Part shown: piece after piece, positions 55,648 through 64,000 of the stretch
Numbering within the stretch: position 1 is the stretch's first letter
Layout: every line of letters starts with the position of its first letter
DNA from: Actinobacillus vicugnae
Lineage (GTDB): Bacteria > Pseudomonadota > Gammaproteobacteria > Enterobacterales > Pasteurellaceae
Length of the DNA stretch: 64,000 nucleotides
NCBI RefSeq assembly: GCF_901687125.1
Contig: NZ_CABFJY010000044.1
Coordinates: 1 to 64,000 of the forward strand
Direction: 5' to 3'
Translations under genes and position numbers: made by a program
Notes under the pieces: generated by a model
Told to the model about the DNA's origin: nothing
Seen by the model: the letters and a program-made list of their open reading frames with translations, nothing else
The model's database searches: none

Positions 55648-57048
55648 TTATTCAATCCAAAGCGGTAAACGAATTTCTACTCGTAAGCCACCTAAGGTAC
55701 TTTTCATTGCCTCAACCGAACCTTTATGCTGTTGCATTGCATTTGCTACAATCGCAAGTCCTAAGCCTGTTCCGCCTGTTTGACGTGCACGAGCTTCATC
55801 TACACGATAAAATGGACGGAAAATTTGTTTATATTCCGTTTCTGGCACACCTTCGCCATCATCATCCACAGAAATCACAAGCTCTACATTATCAATATAC
55901 ATAAGTACTTTGATGCTTTTATTAGCATATTTTTGGGCATTACGAATAACGTTCTCTAACGCACTCGCTAAAATGTTCTGATTCCCATTAATGAAAAAGC
56001 GTTCTGGGGTTGCAACACGTTGGCTGATAAACAAATCAATATTGTTTTGTTCTGCTTCAAATTTAGCATCTTCTAATAAATCATCCCAAATATGGTTCAC
56101 CGAAAAAATTTCTCGAGTCAAATGCTGATTGACTTGCTGGCGAGAAAGGGCAAGTAAATCATGCACCATGGTGTCTAGCTTAAGTACCTGATTATCAATA
56201 CGAGTTAATTCAGGTGATTCACCATTACGCCGACGAATTAGCGCAGTTGCTAGATGTAAACGTGCTAATGGCGTCTTTAATTCGTGTGAAATGTCAGAAA
56301 GTAATCGCTGTTGGTGTAACGTTAAATCTTGCAATGAAGTAATCATTTGATTAAAACTTTTGCCTACTTCTCGTAATTCATTAATCCCTTCAGTTTCTAA
56401 CGCAGGATTTATCGAAAAGTTACCCGTAGCAACTGCATTCGCTGAAAGACGTAATGCCTTTACAGGGCGGGCAATCTTCCATGATAACCATAGTAAGATC
56501 GGTACACTCACCCCTAACACGATAAGTAACATTAGCCATGGTGAGTCAAAAATGCGGTTAAAAAATTCTTCCTGTGGATCAACCATTTGTGCAAAATATA
56601 GATAGTATTCACGCTTATTGGTTTTGACTAAAAATGGTCCATAAATTTCCAAATTTCCGAAGCGACGTTGTAACGGTTCAGTAACATTTTCAGCACGATA
56701 TAAAAACACTTGGAAAGAGGTAACTTTGTTAGAGTCAGCGCCAACAAAAATGCCTGATTTACGGTCTAGCAAAATGACATCAAAGCCACTTGCAGTTGAA
56801 ACAAACAATTTACGTTCAAAAATTTCATCTAAATTATATTGTAATTCAGTACTTTTGGTTTCTTGTTCAAAAAAGAGACGTTCTTCGGTTTCAATTGGGG
56901 AGAAGGAACGTGCATCAAAATTAGGCAACGCTAGCGTAATAGCCAATAATGTGGCAAAAGTTAGCCCAAAATAGGCAAAAAGTTGGTAGGCAAGGTAATT
57001 TCGTACCGACATTATCTTAGCACAAATAGGGGAAAGAAATTTAAGCAT
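55648..57048 (-). CDS. cpxA: Sensor histidine kinase CpxA
   Basis: 466 residues. Two membrane helices (about 20-42 and 175-197) flank a periplasmic sensor domain. HAMP follows, then the H-box 'LLSDISHELKTPLARLHLA', an N-box 'NVIRNAQKYANKS', G1 'DDDGEGVP' and G2 'GGTGLGLAIV'. It senses envelope stress and phosphorylates CpxR. A second ATG at 57012 is possible. A terminator-like hairpin lies between it and cpxR (57074-57100). Confidence 0.92.
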   Translation of the reverse strand: MLKFLSPICAKIMSVRNYLAYQLFAYFGLTFATLLAITLALPNFDARSFSPIETEERLFFEQETKSTELQYNLDEIFERKLFVSTASGFDVILLDRKSGIFVGADSNKVTSFQVFLYRAENVTEPLQRRFGNLEIYGPFLVKTNKREYYLYFAQMVDPQEEFFNRIFDSPWLMLLIVLGVSVPILLWLSWKIARPVKALRLSANAVATGNFSINPALETEGINELREVGKSFNQMITSLQDLTLHQQRLLSDISHELKTPLARLHLATALIRRRNGESPELTRIDNQVLKLDTMVHDLLALSRQQVNQHLTREIFSVNHIWDDLLEDAKFEAEQNNIDLFISQRVATPERFFINGNQNILASALENVIRNAQKYANKSIKVLMYIDNVELVISVDDDGEGVPETEYKQIFRPFYRVDEARARQTGGTGLGLAIVANAMQQHKGSVEAMKSTLGGLRVEIRLPLWIE

Positions 57049-57073
57049 TTAAAAATCCACCAAATTAATATAG

Positions 57074-57100
57074 AAAAAATCCCTCGAAAACCGAGGGATT
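57074..57100 (-). terminator. Terminator-like hairpin between cpxR and cpxA
   Basis: On the minus strand AATCCCTCGG-TTT-TCGAGGGATT is followed by TTTTTCTATA. It should stop part of the transcription coming from cpxR before cpxA. Confidence 0.8.
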
Positions 57101-57123
57101 GATTTTATATCAAGACAAGAAAA

Positions 57124-57852
57124 TTATTTTTCTGTTACAAGTAAATAACCGCGTCCACGCAATGTTTTAAACCACGGTAAATTATCATTACGCTCTGGCA
57201 ATTTCTTACGTAAGTTTGAAATATGCATATCAATTGCGCGATCGTAAGGTGTTAAACGTTTACCCAAAATTTCTAGGCTGAGCAATTCACGTGAAAGAAT
57301 TTGTCCTGGATTACGCATTAACATTTGTAATAACGCAAATTCTGTACCTGTTAAATCTAAATCACGACCTTCAAAAATCGCTTGTTGGCGACCTGGGTGT
57401 AATTCCACACCACCAAAAGAAAGTTGTTTACTGTTTTCTTCAGGTGATTGATTAGATGAAGTAATCACATCATGAGTATTTAAGCCAGTTGAAACTGTAC
57501 GGCGTAAAATTGCTTTAATACGAGCAACAAGCTCACGGTCGTTAAATGGCTTCGGCAAGTAATCATCTGCGCCAAGTTCTAAACCTAATACACGATCAAT
57601 TTCATCATCACGCGCACTTAGCATAAGCACTGGTGTAGAGTATTTTTGACGTAGTTGCTTTAAGGTTTCAATACCGTTTAATACAGGCATCATTACATCT
57701 AATAAAATAAGATCATAAGCTTGTAATTCTAATTCAGTGAGAGCATCTTGACCATTGTGTACACAGTGAATTTCAAAACCTTCCAGTGAAAGCAACTCTG
57801 CTAAAAGTTCAGTCAATTCAACATCATCATCAACTAGTAAAATTCTAGGCAT
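57124..57852 (-). CDS. cpxR: Response regulator CpxR
   Basis: 242 residues, OmpR family. Receiver domain: acidic pocket 'VDDD', phosphorylated aspartate D52 in 'LILLDVMMP', and the 'KPF' lysine. C-terminal winged helix has 'DLTGTEFALLQMLMRNPGQILSRE' and 'RAIDMHISNLRKKL'. It controls envelope stress genes. Promoter TTGACA / 16 / TAAATT (57918-57945) lies just beyond the mazG stop. Confidence 0.95.
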   Translation of the reverse strand: MPRILLVDDDVELTELLAELLSLEGFEIHCVHNGQDALTELELQAYDLILLDVMMPVLNGIETLKQLRQKYSTPVLMLSARDDEIDRVLGLELGADDYLPKPFNDRELVARIKAILRRTVSTGLNTHDVITSSNQSPEENSKQLSFGGVELHPGRQQAIFEGRDLDLTGTEFALLQMLMRNPGQILSRELLSLEILGKRLTPYDRAIDMHISNLRKKLPERNDNLPWFKTLRGRGYLLVTEK

Positions 57853-57917
57853 AACTAATTCCTATTTTTATTCAATTATATTTATTTATCGCTGTAATTA
57901 CTTGACATACCAACTAC

Positions 57918-57945
57918 AATTTACAACTTTATCCAACTTTGTCAA
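57918..57945 (-). promoter_or_regulatory. Candidate promoter of cpxR
   Basis: On the minus strand: TTGACA (57940-57945), 16-base spacer, TAAATT (57918-57923). The overlapping word GTAAA-TTGTA-GTTGG is half of a CpxR box, so autoregulation is conceivable but not shown. Confidence 0.5.
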
Positions 57946-58728
57946 TTATTCCTGAGATTTTATTTGTTCCCAGATTGAATCTAGCTCAGATAAAGAGCAA
58001 TTTACTACGGTTTTGCCCTGTTGTTGAACAAGCTTTTCCACATTTTTAAATCGATTTTCAAATTTAACGTTAGCATTTCGCAAACTAGATTCAGCATCGA
58101 TTTTATAGTGACGGCATAAATTTACCGTTGCAAAGAGAAAATCCCCTAATTCTTCTTCAAGTTTTCCTGCACTTTGAGGATATTGAGAAATTTCATCTTT
58201 GACTTCTTGCATCTCTTCTTCTACTTTAGCTAGCACATCTTGAGGATTATCCCAATCAAAACCAACTTTGGCGCAACGTTTTTGCAGTTTATTGGCTCGA
58301 GTTAATGCAGGTAAAGCAAAAGGTATATCATCTAAAATTGATTCATGTTGCTGACGTTTGGCTTCCGATGCTTTACGTTCTTCCCAATTTTTTAAGGCTT
58401 CTTCACTATTTTTAGCGGAGCTACTACCAAAAACATGCGGGTGACGGTAAATCAATTTGTCATGAATGTCATTTAGTACATCGTAAAATGTAAAAGTTCC
58501 TTCTTCTTTTGCCAATTGGCTAAGAAATACGATTTGTAGCAGTAAATCACCAAGTTCTTCTCGCAATGCTGAACGATCTTTACTATGAATTGCTTCGGCC
58601 ACTTCATAAGTTTCCTCCAGTAAGCAGGGGAGCATGGAATCAAAATTTTGCTTTATATCCCAAGGGCAGCCCGTTTGAGGATTACGAAGTCGGTCAACAA
58701 TATCAAGAAATTGATCAATAGTAGTCAT
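57946..58728 (-). CDS. mazG: Nucleoside triphosphate pyrophosphohydrolase MazG
   Basis: 260 residues from the ATG at 58728, with AGAGG seven bases upstream; an ATG at 58749 has no such signal. Two MazG domains are visible, each with an E-x-x-E ... E-x-x-D metal pattern ('LLEETYEVAEAI...REELGDLLLQIVFL' and 'VEEEMQEVKDEI...EEELGDFLFATVNLC'). The entry motif 'RNPQTGCPWDIKQNFDSM' is standard. It clears aberrant NTPs and may lower ppGpp. Confidence 0.95.
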   Translation of the reverse strand: MTTIDQFLDIVDRLRNPQTGCPWDIKQNFDSMLPCLLEETYEVAEAIHSKDRSALREELGDLLLQIVFLSQLAKEEGTFTFYDVLNDIHDKLIYRHPHVFGSSSAKNSEEALKNWEERKASEAKRQQHESILDDIPFALPALTRANKLQKRCAKVGFDWDNPQDVLAKVEEEMQEVKDEISQYPQSAGKLEEELGDFLFATVNLCRHYKIDAESSLRNANVKFENRFKNVEKLVQQQGKTVVNCSLSELDSIWEQIKSQE

Positions 58729-58863
58729 TTTTACCTCTATCAATGTCAAAAATTAAAGCTATTGTGGCACTTTAGTTTGATGATATTCAACTAAAAATCA
58801 TAAAATACTCACAAAACAGACCAATTTATGGCATTATGTTAAGAAAACGTTAAGGAGAACATT

Positions 58864-58965
58864 GTGGCGGCTGAAAAACTAACCAAGAAAAGACTTATTC
58901 AAATTGTTGTGATATTGTGCATCCTTATTGGCGCTTTTCTTTACCGAACTTACACATATAGCTGA
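58864..58965 (+). CDS. Small single-pass membrane protein, 33 residues
   Basis: A GTG start with AAGGAG seven bases upstream opens a 33-residue frame. It has a charged N-terminus (VAAEKLTKKRL), one hydrophobic helix IQIVVILCILIGAFLY and the tail RTYTYS. The K/R-flanked helix is reminiscent of DUF2633-type small membrane proteins, but I cannot confirm this. It stands alone between mazG and accD, with an AGCTG/CAGCT inverted repeat at its end. The ribosome-binding site makes it a better candidate than chance. Confidence 0.6.
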   Translation: MAAEKLTKKRLIQIVVILCILIGAFLYRTYTYS

Positions 58966-59068
58966 TATTTCAGCTGATCAGATCAGATTAAGTCATCAAA
59001 GCATATCCAAATTATTGAATTTATGCTTTAATACCGATAATTTTTTGTCAAAATAATAAGGTTAAAAA

Positions 59069-59962
59069 ATGAGCTGGATTGAAAGAATTTTAGGTAGAAC
59101 CTCTTCATCATCAAGCAGTAGCAAATCTAAAGTGCCAGAAGGCGTTTGGACAAAATGTACGAGCTGTGAACAGGTACTATACAGTGAAGAACTTAAACGT
59201 AACATGCACGTTTGCCCAAAATGTAATCATCATATGCGTTTTGATGCACGTACTCGTTTATTATCATTATTAGATCAAGATAGTGCACAAGAGATCGCAG
59301 CAGAATTAGAACCGCAAGACATCTTAAAGTTTAAAGATTTAAAAAAATATAAAGATCGTTTAAGCGCAGCTCAAAAACAAACGGGTGAAAAAGACTCTTT
59401 TATCACGATGTATGGCACATTGCACAGTATGCCAGTTGTTGTTGCTTCATTTAATTTTGAATTTATGGGTGGCTCAATGGGTTCCGTTGTAGGTGCAAAA
59501 TTTGTGCGAGCGGCAGAACGTGCATTAGCAGAAAATATTCCATTTATTTGTTTCTCTGCTTCTGGTGGTGCGCGTATGCAAGAAGCGTTATTCTCATTAA
59601 TGCAAATGGCAAAAACGAGTGCAATTTTAGCGAAAATGCGTGAAAAAGGCGTGCCATTTATCTCAGTATTAACAGACCCAACATTGGGGGGCGTTTCAGC
59701 AAGTTTAGCTATGTTAGGTGATATCAATATTGCAGAACCTAAAGCCTTAATTGGTTTTGCAGGTCCTCGTGTTATCGAACAAACCGTACGTGAAAAATTA
59801 CCAGAAGGCTTCCAACGTGCGGAGTTTTTATTAGAACACGGTGCAATTGATATGATTGTACAACGTAAAGATATGCGCGATACGCTTGCTCGTTTATGTG
59901 CAAAAATGACCAACAAGCCAACACCATTTAAAACAGCAGAATTAATTGTTGAAGAAGCCTAA
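59069..59962 (+). CDS. accD: Acetyl-CoA carboxylase carboxyltransferase beta subunit
   Basis: 297 residues. The N-terminal zinc ribbon has cysteines 30, 33, 49 and 52 ('WTKCTSCEQ...VCPKCNHH'). The crotonase-fold core has '[20 protein letters not shown]', '[19 protein letters not shown]' and '[37 protein letters not shown]'. It makes malonyl-CoA with AccA. A serine-rich linker (residues 11-20) is unusual but harmless. folC follows. Confidence 0.97.
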   Translation: MSWIERILGRTSSSSSSSKSKVPEGVWTKCTSCEQVLYSEELKRNMHVCPKCNHHMRFDARTRLLSLLDQDSAQEIAAELEPQDILKFKDLKKYKDRLSAAQKQTGEKDSFITMYGTLHSMPVVVASFNFEFMGGSMGSVVGAKFVRAAERALAENIPFICFSASGGARMQEALFSLMQMAKTSAILAKMREKGVPFISVLTDPTLGGVSASLAMLGDINIAEPKALIGFAGPRVIEQTVREKLPEGFQRAEFLLEHGAIDMIVQRKDMRDTLARLCAKMTNKPTPFKTAELIVEEA

Positions 59963-59977
59963 TTTTATTTAGCATGT

Positions 59978-60006
59978 AAGCCACGTTAAACGTGGCTTTC
60001 TTGTTT
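59978..60006 (+). terminator. Terminator-like hairpin between accD and folC
   Basis: AAGCCACG-TTAAA-CGTGGCTT followed by TCTTGTTT. A U run of only moderate quality; readthrough into folC is plausible. Confidence 0.65.
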
Positions 60007-60017
60007 AGAGAATTTTC

Positions 60018-61319
60018 ATGAATACATTAACAACTCCAACTCTGGATGATAACCTCGACACTTGGCTAACTTTTTTAGAAAAATCACACTTTAAACCGAT
60101 TGATATGGGCTTGGAACGTATCAAGGGTGTTGCCGAAGCACTCGATTTACTTCACCCAGCGCCCTATGTCATTACGGTGGCAGGTACGAATGGTAAAGGA
60201 TCAACTTGCCGTTTACTTGAAATAGCCTTACTCAAAGCGGGCTATCGTGTTGGTGTATATTCATCGCCTCATCTTATTCATTACAACGAACGGGTAAGAA
60301 TCCAAGGTGAATTATTAAGCGATAAAGCACACATTCAATCTTTTGCAAAAATCCAGCAAGAAAAGACCGCTTCTTTAACCTATTTTGAATTTAGTACGCT
60401 TTCAGCATTGCAACTTTTTAAAGAGGCAAATTTAGATATTGTTATTTTAGAAGTCGGGCTTGGCGGACGTTTAGATGCAACCAATATTGTGGATCCGCAT
60501 TTAGCGATTATTACCTCAATTGATATTGATCACATCGATTTTCTTGGCGACAATCGTGAAGATATTGGACGCGAAAAAGCGGGTATTTTCCGTGAAAATA
60601 TTCCTGTCATTATTGGCGAACCTAATTGCCCCAAAAGCATCTTACAACAAGCCAAAGCACTGAATTGTCAAGTAAACAGACGCAACGTAAATTGGAAATT
60701 TTCGACAAAAAATGACCACTTCCACTGGCAATCAGAATTTATTGACTGGCAAGATTTACCTATGCCACAAATTCCGATTCCAAACGCAGGTACCGCATTA
60801 GCTGCGCTCACACAACTTCCATTTGAAATTAATGAACAAATTGTGCGAAGTGCATTACAAGAAGCGCAAATGACAGGGCGTTTTCAAACGCTAATCGCAC
60901 AAGATTTTGCAAATTTCTCAGGAAAACGACCGCTTGCACAAGTGATTATTGATGTTGGGCACAACCCACACGCAGCTAAATATTTAGCAGAACGGTTACG
61001 CTCGTTAAAACAGCCGAATCAAAAAATCTATAGCGTATTTAGCGCATTAGTGGATAAAGATTTAAGCGGAATTGTAACACCGCTGGCAGAGGTGATTGAC
61101 GAATGGCATTGCGCAGGTTTAGACGGATACCGAGGACAATCAGGCGAAGCTGTTTATCAAAAACTTGCAAAAGTTTTACCAAATTCGACCGCTTGCTATT
61201 ATCAAACCATCCCCGAAGCAACCGCCGCTTTATTTGCTAAAGCAACATCAAAAGACATGGTATTGATCTTCGGATCATTCCACACCGTCAGCGACTTTTT
61301 AGTTTGGCTGGGGCAATAG
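60018..61319 (+). CDS. folC: Dihydrofolate/folylpolyglutamate synthase FolC
   Basis: 433 residues. Mur ligase-type P-loop 'VAGTNGKGSTCRLLE' near residue 55, then 'YSSPHLIHYNERVRIQGE', 'LEVGLGGRLDATNIV' and 'DVGHNPHAAKYLAERL'. It adds glutamates to folates and makes dihydrofolate from dihydropteroate. It sits after accD as in E. coli. Confidence 0.95.
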   Translation: MNTLTTPTLDDNLDTWLTFLEKSHFKPIDMGLERIKGVAEALDLLHPAPYVITVAGTNGKGSTCRLLEIALLKAGYRVGVYSSPHLIHYNERVRIQGELLSDKAHIQSFAKIQQEKTASLTYFEFSTLSALQLFKEANLDIVILEVGLGGRLDATNIVDPHLAIITSIDIDHIDFLGDNREDIGREKAGIFRENIPVIIGEPNCPKSILQQAKALNCQVNRRNVNWKFSTKNDHFHWQSEFIDWQDLPMPQIPIPNAGTALAALTQLPFEINEQIVRSALQEAQMTGRFQTLIAQDFANFSGKRPLAQVIIDVGHNPHAAKYLAERLRSLKQPNQKIYSVFSALVDKDLSGIVTPLAEVIDEWHCAGLDGYRGQSGEAVYQKLAKVLPNSTACYYQTIPEATAALFAKATSKDMVLIFGSFHTVSDFLVWLGQ

Positions 61320-61371
61320 GTTTGAAATTGTTGCTTTGTTCACCAAACGGCAATAAATTTGAAAAAAGTGC

Positions 61372-61399
61372 TTGCAATGATTTTTTAAATCTCTATAAT
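61372..61399 (+). promoter_or_regulatory. Promoter of the initiator tRNA gene
   Basis: TTGCAA (61372-61377), 16-base spacer, perfect TATAAT (61394-61399), 13 bases ahead of the mature tRNA. Confidence 0.8.
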
Positions 61400-61412
61400 A
61401 CGCCACATCAGA

Positions 61413-61489
<77 letters not shown>

Positions 61490-61498
61490 GTTTTAAGG

Positions 61499-61532
61499 CT
61501 CACAGCTTTGGTTAAAGCTGTGAGTTTTGTTT
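61499..61532 (+). terminator. Terminator after tRNA-fMet (first of three)
   Basis: CTCACAGCTTT-GGTT-AAAGCTGTGAG, an 11-base perfect stem, then TTTTGTTTT. Confidence 0.9.
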
Positions 61533-61587
61533 TATATAGATTTTGAAAGAGTAAATTTGCAAAATACTACGTAAAACAAACCGCTTA

Positions 61588-61619
61588 AAGCCCCACGGTT
61601 TTCCGTCTGGGGCTTTTTT
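61588..61619 (+). terminator. Second terminator hairpin in the rimP-nusA leader
   Basis: AAGCCCCA / TGGGGCTT with inner CGG/CCG pairing, followed by TTTTTTG. Confidence 0.85.
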
Positions 61620-61644
61620 GTGGCTGGTACATAATAATCGTATC

Positions 61645-61671
61645 AAAAGAGCTGGTTAAGGCTCTTTTTTT
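61645..61671 (+). terminator. Third terminator-like hairpin in the rimP-nusA leader
   Basis: AAAAGAGC-TGGTTAAG-GCTCTTTT followed by TTTTAT. Only 24 bases before the rimP start, so it probably works as an attenuator within the leader. Confidence 0.75.
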
Positions 61672-61695
61672 ATATCTGTCATTTAGGAGATTTCA

Positions 61696-62157
61696 TTGGC
61701 AACTTTAGAACAAAAATTAGAAGAACTCGTTTCTGACACCATTGAATCAATGGGCTGTGAGTTAGTCGGTATCGAGTGTCAGCGAGCAGGACGTTTTTTA
61801 ACGGTTCGCTTATATATTGATAAAGAAGGCGGTGTAACTATTGATGATTGTAGCGACGTTAGCCGTCAAGTAAGTGCGATTTTGGATGTTGAAGATCCAA
61901 TTGCAGATAAATATAACTTAGAGGTTTCATCACCTGGCTTAGATCGCCCATTGTTTACGATTGCACATTATGAGCGTTTTATTGGGCAAGAAATTGTGAT
62001 TCATTTACGTATTCCAATGTTTGATCGTCGTAAATGGCAAGGCAAACTAGAAAGCGTAGAAGGCGATTTAATTACACTAACGGTGGATAATGAAGCTCGC
62101 CAATTTGCATTCGGTAATATTCAAAAAGCAAACTTAGTTCCAGTTTTTAATTTCTAA
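61696..62157 (+). CDS. rimP: Ribosome maturation factor RimP
   Basis: 153 residues, starting at TTG with AGGAGA six bases upstream; no ATG fits the conserved N-terminus '[26 protein letters not shown]'. '[30 protein letters not shown]' and '[12 protein letters not shown]' are RimP signatures. It assists 30S assembly. The weak start codon and the leader hairpins suggest tight control. nusA follows after 16 bases. Confidence 0.95.
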   Translation: MATLEQKLEELVSDTIESMGCELVGIECQRAGRFLTVRLYIDKEGGVTIDDCSDVSRQVSAILDVEDPIADKYNLEVSSPGLDRPLFTIAHYERFIGQEIVIHLRIPMFDRRKWQGKLESVEGDLITLTVDNEARQFAFGNIQKANLVPVFNF

Positions 62158-62173
62158 AAGGTTAATCCAGAAA

Positions 62174-63655
62174 ATGAGTAAAGAGATTTTATTAGCCGCA
62201 GAAGCGGTATCTAATGAGAAGTTATTGCCAAAAGAAGCTATCTTTGAAGCGCTTGAAACGGCATTAGCCATTTCAACTAAAAAGAAAAAGGAAATGGATA
62301 TTGATGTACGTGTTGTTATCGACCGTAAAACAGGTGATTTCCAAACTTTCCGCCGTTGGATTGTAGTTGAGCAAGTACATAATATGACGCGTGAGATTAG
62401 CTTAGAAGCAGCGCAATACGAAAATCCTAGTGTGCAATTAGGCGATATCGTGGAAGATGAAGTGGATTCAATTCCATTTGACCGTATCACGATGCAAACC
62501 GCTCGCCAAGTAATCAGCACCAAAATTCGTGAAGCGGAACGTAACAAAGTGATCGACCAATTCCGTTCACAATTAAATACCATCATTACTGCAACAGTTA
62601 AAAAAGTAAACCGTGAACAAATCATTTTAGATTTAGGTAATCAAGCTGAAGCAGTAATCGTGCGTGAAGATATGCTTCCACGTGAAAACTTCCGCCCAGG
62701 TGATCGTGTACGAGGTGTGTTATATGCAATTAAACCTGAATCAAAAGGTCCTCAGCTTTTTGTTACACGTGCAAAACCTGTCATGTTAGAAGAGTTATTT
62801 AAACTTGAAGTACCAGAAATCGGTGAAGATGTGATTGAAATTAAAGGAGCATCTCGTGATCCTGGTTCTCGTGCAAAAATTGCAGTGAAATCACATGATA
62901 AACGTATCGATCCTGTAGGTGCGTGTGTGGGTATGCGTGGCGCTCGTGTTCAAGCTATCAGCAATGAGTTAGGCGGTGAGCGTGTTGATATCGTACTTTG
63001 GGACGATAACCCTGCACAATTTGTGATTAACGCAATGGCGCCAGCTGATGTGAGTTCGATTGTGGTAGATGAAGATAAACACGCAATGGATATCGCAGTT
63101 GAAGCGAAAAACCTTGCGCAAGCAATCGGTCGCAATGGTCAAAACGTACGTTTAGCAACGCAATTAACAGGCTGGACGTTAAATGTAATGACAACAGAAG
63201 ATTTAGATAAAAAACATCAAGCAGAAGATAATAAAATTATTGATTTATTCGTAACTTCATTGGAAATCGACCAAGAGTTTGCACAATTATTAGTCGACGA
63301 AGGCTTCTCTAGCCTTGAAGAAATTGCATTTATTCCAGTAAGCGAATTAACTTCAATTGATGGTATTGAAGATGAGAATCTTGCAGAAGAGTTACAAACT
63401 CGTGCGAAAAATGCCATTACCGCAAAAGCATTAGCAGAAGAAGAAGCATTAAAACAAGCGCATATTGAAGATCGTTTATTAAATTTAGAAGGTTTAGATC
63501 GTCATATCGCATTTAAACTTGCTGAAAAAGGTATTACCACGCTTGAAGAATTAGCAGAACAAGCGACAGACGACCTTTCGGATATTGAAGAATTATCAGC
63601 AGACAAAGCAAGCGAATTAATTATGGCTGCACGTCAAATTTGCTGGTTTAGCTAA
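62174..63655 (+). CDS. nusA: Transcription termination/antitermination factor NusA
   Basis: 493 residues. N-terminal RNA polymerase-binding domain, S1 domain (about 135-200, '[21 protein letters not shown]'), and two KH domains ('[27 protein letters not shown]' and '[18 protein letters not shown]'). Two C-terminal acidic repeats follow ('[15 protein letters not shown]' and '[16 protein letters not shown]'), as in E. coli. It modulates pausing and termination, probably also at the hairpins of its own leader. Confidence 0.97.
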   Translation: MSKEILLAAEAVSNEKLLPKEAIFEALETALAISTKKKKEMDIDVRVVIDRKTGDFQTFRRWIVVEQVHNMTREISLEAAQYENPSVQLGDIVEDEVDSIPFDRITMQTARQVISTKIREAERNKVIDQFRSQLNTIITATVKKVNREQIILDLGNQAEAVIVREDMLPRENFRPGDRVRGVLYAIKPESKGPQLFVTRAKPVMLEELFKLEVPEIGEDVIEIKGASRDPGSRAKIAVKSHDKRIDPVGACVGMRGARVQAISNELGGERVDIVLWDDNPAQFVINAMAPADVSSIVVDEDKHAMDIAVEAKNLAQAIGRNGQNVRLATQLTGWTLNVMTTEDLDKKHQAEDNKIIDLFVTSLEIDQEFAQLLVDEGFSSLEEIAFIPVSELTSIDGIEDENLAEELQTRAKNAITAKALAEEEALKQAHIEDRLLNLEGLDRHIAFKLAEKGITTLEELAEQATDDLSDIEELSADKASELIMAARQICWFS

Positions 63656-63675
63656 TCGTTGTAAGGAGAAAAACA

Positions 63676-64000
63676 ATGAGTGATAACGAAATTAAAAACG
63701 AAGCACCTAAAAAATTAAGCTTACAACGCCGTACAAAAACAACAGTGGCTGACGGTAAAGTTCAAGTTGAAGTGCGTAAGTCTCGTAAAATTGATACAGA
63801 AGCGGTTAAAAAAGCGCAAGAAGAAGCCGCTTTAAAAGTAAAACAAGAAGCTGAAGCAAAAGCTAAGGCAGAAAAAGAAGCCGCTGAAAAAGCTGCTGCG
63901 GAGAAAGCAAAAGCCGAGGCGGAAGCAGCTAAAAAAGCAGAAGAAGCAAAAGCGCTTGAAGCGAAAAAACATGCTGTACCTGTAATGCCAAATAGTAAAC
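63676..64000 (+). CDS. infB: Translation initiation factor IF-2, N-terminal part (cut by window end)
   Basis: Starts at the ATG at 63676 with AAGGAG upstream and stays open to the end of the window (108 codons). '[25 protein letters not shown]' is the IF-2 N-terminal pattern. It is followed by a long charged Ala/Glu/Lys coiled stretch ('[21 protein letters not shown]') typical of enterobacterial IF-2. The GTPase part lies beyond the window. Third gene of the rimP-nusA-infB operon. Confidence 0.95.
   Translation, partial: MSDNEIKNEAPKKLSLQRRTKTTVADGKVQVEVRKSRKIDTEAVKKAQEEAALKVKQEAEAKAKAEKEAAEKAAAEKAKAEAEAAKKAEEAKALEAKKHAVPVMPNSK

Noticed and set aside
59371-59916. 181-codon minus-strand frame opposite accD
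   Set aside because: A shadow of a highly expressed gene with strong codon bias; no start signal and no family pattern.
62134-62625. 163-codon minus-strand frame opposite nusA
   Set aside because: Shadow of nusA; low-complexity Ser/Ile/Arg content.

Overview
The window is AT-rich chromosomal DNA of a gamma-proteobacterium in the family Pasteurellaceae. The best single clue is the uptake signal sequence of the Actinobacillus pleuropneumoniae/Mannheimia type (core ACAAGCGGT, usually followed by a T/A-rich tail with TTTGCAAA). It recurs throughout, often as inverted pairs acting as terminators between genes, instead of the Haemophilus influenzae type AAGTGCGGT. Gene content (complete flp-tad locus, citXG fusion, tRNA-fMet-rimP-nusA-infB, RpiR plus YhcH pair) fits an Actinobacillus/Mannheimia/Bibersteinia-like species. 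The species itself cannot be fixed from the sequence alone.

Layout. 1-127 is the end of an IS3-family (IS150-like) insertion sequence lying just beyond tadG. 162-11722 (minus strand) is a complete 14-gene Flp/Tad fimbrial secretion operon (flp1-flp2-tadV-rcpCAB-tadZABCDEFG) with a strong sigma-70 promoter. 12.2-21.5 kb holds housekeeping genes (rhlB, polA, lolA, trpR-mtgA, rimK, a DUF218 envelope gene) with an orphan CopG-like antitoxin and a compact ParE-type toxin-antitoxin pair. 21.5-30.2 kb carries metF, then citrate fermentation genes (citD-citE-citF, citXG, citT) and a short malic enzyme. A perfect FNR box lies between metF and citD, and citC is absent. 30.2-36.6 kb holds rplY, the RNase P RNA gene, a DUF1007/NicO metal exporter pair, an AGCS amino-acid symporter and a GDSL-esterase autotransporter.

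36.6-39.2 kb is a TPP-riboswitch operon (thiM-thiD-thiE). Its thiD has an internal out-of-frame deletion, and a consensus CRP site sits at an ideal class I position. 39.3-44.6 kb is lepA, lepB-rnc-era-recO. 44.7-46.4 kb is lysC under a lysine riboswitch. 46.5-50.1 kb has tmaR, ppx, yhcH and an RpiR regulator. 50.3-54.1 kb is serC, hisC, aroA (TyrR-like box before hisC). 54.2-55.5 kb is argA behind two tandem ARG boxes. 55.6-58.7 kb (minus) is mazG, cpxR and cpxA. 58.8-64 kb is a 33-residue membrane protein, accD-folC, tRNA-fMet, rimP-nusA and the start of infB.

How it works together. The tad locus is a surface adhesion and biofilm machine. The cit genes import citrate (CitT), cleave it to acetate and oxaloacetate, and build the lyase prosthetic group. 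Regulatory DNA (FNR, CRP, ArgR, TyrR and MetR-like boxes, two riboswitches, an rplY leader) is unusually readable here. The most distinctive observations are the broken thiD, the missing citC, the small toxin-antitoxin locus whose ribosome-binding site lies in a perfect inverted repeat, several unexplained perfect palindromes, and an unexplained 380-bp stretch before rimK. I did not find a convincing wholly new multi-gene system.
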